Shown: positions 62,303 through 64,000 of the stretch, piece by piece | Position numbering within the stretch: position 1 is the first letter of the stretch | Layout of the letters: each line of letters begins with the position of its first letter | Origin: Sphingobacteriales bacterium | GTDB lineage: Bacteria > Bacteroidota > Bacteroidia > Sphingobacteriales > Sphingobacteriaceae | DNA length: 64,000 nucleotides | Direction: 5' to 3' | Assembly (NCBI GenBank): GCA_026390835.1 | Contig: JAPLFD010000009.1 | Coordinates: 1 to 64,000, forward strand | The notes under the pieces: generated by a model | What the model saw: only the letters and a program-made list of their open reading frames with translations | The model's database searches: none | Told to the model about the DNA's origin: nothing | Position numbers and translations under genes: made by a program

Positions 62303-64000
62303 TTACCAAATCTTAATTCGGTCTTCAGGTTTTTTGTACAATTTATCGCCCGGTTGAATATTGAAAGCCTTATACCAGGCATCCATATTTACAGGAGCGC
62401 CAATAGTACGGTATTCACCTGGTGAATGCGAATCGGTTAAAATTAACTGAGCTGCTGTTTCGGGCAAAATGGTAGTACGCCACACTTGTGCCCAAGCTAA
62501 AAAGAAACGTTGATCTGGTGTAAAGCCGTCTACCACTTTTCCAGCCTTCCATTCGTTTGTCATTTTGTAAGCTTCATAGGCAGCATTTAAACCACCCAAA
62601 TCGCCAATGTTTTCGCCCATGGTTAATTTACCATTTACGTGAATAGTATCTAACACGGTATAGGCATCAAACTGTGCTTGTAAGGCTTTGGCTTTTTCTT
62701 TGAATTTGGCTAAATCTTCCGCAGTCCACCAATTTTTAAGGTTACCATCTTTATCGTATTGGCTTCCAGAATCGTCGAAACCATGAGAAATTTCGTGACC
62801 AATAACGGCTCCAATTCCACCATAATTTACGGCATCATCAGCATTGACATCAAAGAATGGGAATTGCAAAATACCTGCCGGAAATACAATCTCATTTAGC
62901 ACCGGACTGTAGTAAGCATTTACCGTTGGGGTACTCATGCCCCATCGAGTTTTATCAACCGGTTTACCCAATTGGCTCACCATATCATTATAACCCCAAA
63001 TAGCCGAATTACGTAAATTTTGCATGAAATTAGTTTTATCAACCATTAGGCCATCGTAATTTTTAAATTTATCTGGATAGGCGATTTTAGGGGTAAATGC
63101 ATGCAATTTATCCAATGCTTTCACTTTGGTTTCGGCGCTCATCCAATCTAAATTTTTAATACGTATTTCGTAGGCCTTAATTAAGTTGGCAACCATTTGC
63201 TCCATACGGACTTTGGCTTCTGGTTTAAAATGTTTTTCTACATACAACTGGCCTAACAATTCACCCAAGGTACCATCGGTTAATTGCGACATGCGCTGCC
63301 AACGTGGAGTTTGCACTTTTTGGCCACTTAGCACTTGAGTAAAGGCAAAATTGGCATTCACAAAAGCAGAACTTAAATACGGTGCGGATGTTTTTAGCAC
63401 ATTCCACTGCAAATACGTTTTCCAATCGCTTACCGGAGTAGCTACTAAAAGTGCATTTAAATCGGTAAAAAACTTAGGAGCACCTACCAAAATCGTATCC
63501 TGACCGCTTACCTTCATTTTAGGTAATAAGGTAGCCCAATTCATGTTGGGTGTGGTTTTAGCAAAATCGGCTACCGAAAATTTGTTGTAGGTTTTATACG
63601 GATCACGCATTTCTACTCGACTCATTTGCGAATTGGCCAAAGATTTTTCGATGGCGAAGATAGCTTCGGCATTTTTCTTAGCTAGCTCTTCCGTAGTACC
63701 ACTTAATACAAATAACTGCGTGATGTATTTTTTGTAAGCATCCTGAATTTTCAAGGTACGGGCATCTGCTTTTAAATAATAATCGCGATCGGGTAAAGTA
63801 GTTCCACCCTGCCCAAGCTGGGCTATCATTTTGGTGGCTTCTTTACGATCTTGTCCTACGTAAAAGCTAAATAGCGGAGAACCTAAACCTTGCGTACGCA
63901 TCAGGGCTACTTCACTAATAATATCATTTAAACTTGTACCCGATGCTACTTTTGCTAATTCTGGTAAAATCGGGCTAGCACCCAATTTTTCGATACTCAT
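62303..64000 (-). CDS. M13 family metallopeptidase (neprilysin-like), partial at the 5' end
   Basis: This zinc peptidase of the M13 family is cut by the right edge. 565 residues are visible against about 670 in complete bacterial members, so the ATG at 64000 is probably internal and the signal peptide lies outside. The zinc site is VIGHEISHGFDDSG (HExxH), with the third-ligand Glu in GENIGDLGGLNAAY, the substrate motif NAYYSPVLNEIVFPAGIL and the C-terminal family end DKLYKKPEDRIKIW. Bacterial M13 enzymes are usually periplasmic or lipoprotein endopeptidases. A terminator follows. Confidence 0.93.
   Translation of the reverse strand: MSIEKLGASPILPELAKVASGTSLNDIISEVALMRTQGLGSPLFSFYVGQDRKEATKMIAQLGQGGTTLPDRDYYLKADARTLKIQDAYKKYITQLFVLSGTTEELAKKNAEAIFAIEKSLANSQMSRVEMRDPYKTYNKFSVADFAKTTPNMNWATLLPKMKVSGQDTILVGAPKFFTDLNALLVATPVSDWKTYLQWNVLKTSAPYLSSAFVNANFAFTQVLSGQKVQTPRWQRMSQLTDGTLGELLGQLYVEKHFKPEAKVRMEQMVANLIKAYEIRIKNLDWMSAETKVKALDKLHAFTPKIAYPDKFKNYDGLMVDKTNFMQNLRNSAIWGYNDMVSQLGKPVDKTRWGMSTPTVNAYYSPVLNEIVFPAGILQFPFFDVNADDAVNYGGIGAVIGHEISHGFDDSGSQYDKDGNLKNWWTAEDLAKFKEKAKALQAQFDAYTVLDTIHVNGKLTMGENIGDLGGLNAAYEAYKMTNEWKAGKVVDGFTPDQRFFLAWAQVWRTTILPETAAQLILTDSHSPGEYRTIGAPVNMDAWYKAFNIQPGDKLYKKPEDRIKIW

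Noticed and set aside
1..64000. Search for CRISPR arrays, insertion sequences, phage or defence genes
   Set aside because: No regularly spaced direct repeats, transposase motifs, integrase, restriction or toxin-antitoxin genes were seen; the gene content is housekeeping throughout.

Overview
The window looks like chromosomal housekeeping DNA from a member of the phylum Bacteroidota, most likely a Sphingobacteriales/Pedobacter-like organism (inference; no rRNA is present to settle it). The signs are AT-rich DNA, -7 promoter boxes of the form TAnnTTTG, tRNA genes without an encoded CCA end, a fused secDF, and several families typical of the phylum: DUF2851, DUF3276/PUR, DUF4254, a TamL-type lipoprotein, a type IX secretion plug domain and a long NusB. 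I annotate 62 protein genes and 2 tRNA genes. Two genes run off the window edges (lolA on the left, an M13 peptidase on the right). I see no IS element, prophage, CRISPR array, restriction or defence island, or other accessory block.

Layout. 1-5.0 kb (minus strand): lolA, ftsK, DUF2851, pyrF. 5.2-7.7 kb: rho, pssA, purS, meeting a convergent folK-Hpt pair. 8.6-14.4 kb: sppA, polX, DUF4254 plus a family 9 glycosyltransferase, and a small outer membrane barrel. 14.5-17.4 kb (minus): GT2, rsmG, dprA. 17.5-20.6 kb: tgt, an LptF/G permease and a DMT exporter, followed by a 379 bp AT-rich gap that holds a G-quadruplex motif. 21-26.3 kb: a gluzincin/beta-propeller/barrel protein, a LapA-like protein, ispE (minus), thyA-folA. 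26.4-31 kb: a 5'-shortened secDF and a MarR-ferredoxin reductase-ferredoxin operon. 31-37.8 kb: GNAT and fbaA (minus), accD-alkB, then ychF, tRNA-Arg and a PhnA-like gene (minus), a PUR protein and an ABC exporter. 37.9-43.8 kb: leucine dehydrogenase, nusB-DUF1573-yajC, a YbbR protein, coaE, an MBL exonuclease and a MarR regulator. 43.8-48.4 kb: ZIP, PAP2 and methyltransferase (minus), then glmM and a cysteine desulfurase. 48.5-56.2 kb: patatin/barrel, tamL (minus), an rRNA methylase, uup (minus), and tRNA-Cys with a 59-residue basic protein. 56.3-64 kb: pyrD (minus), PAP2, ABC-F, T9SS plug protein, mnmD (minus), a small membrane protein and the M13 peptidase (minus).

Themes. Envelope building recurs: lipid (pssA, accD, PAP2), LPS and glycosyl transfer, lipoprotein carriage, outer membrane barrels, Sec accessory factors (secDF, yajC) and T9SS. 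Nucleotide and folate synthesis is spread over pyrF, pyrD, purS, thyA, folA and folK. RNA biology is represented by rho, nusB, tgt, rsmG, mnmD, an RNA methylase and two ABC-F proteins.

I found no convincing new multi-gene system. The observations most worth checking are single-gene anomalies and transcript architecture: a secDF lacking its first membrane segment, a PolX whose polymerase aspartates are replaced while its PHP site is intact, a folK without its N-terminal pterin-binding motif, tRNA genes placed directly upstream of small protein genes, -7 boxes abutting start codons, and a G-quadruplex motif in an AT-rich gap.
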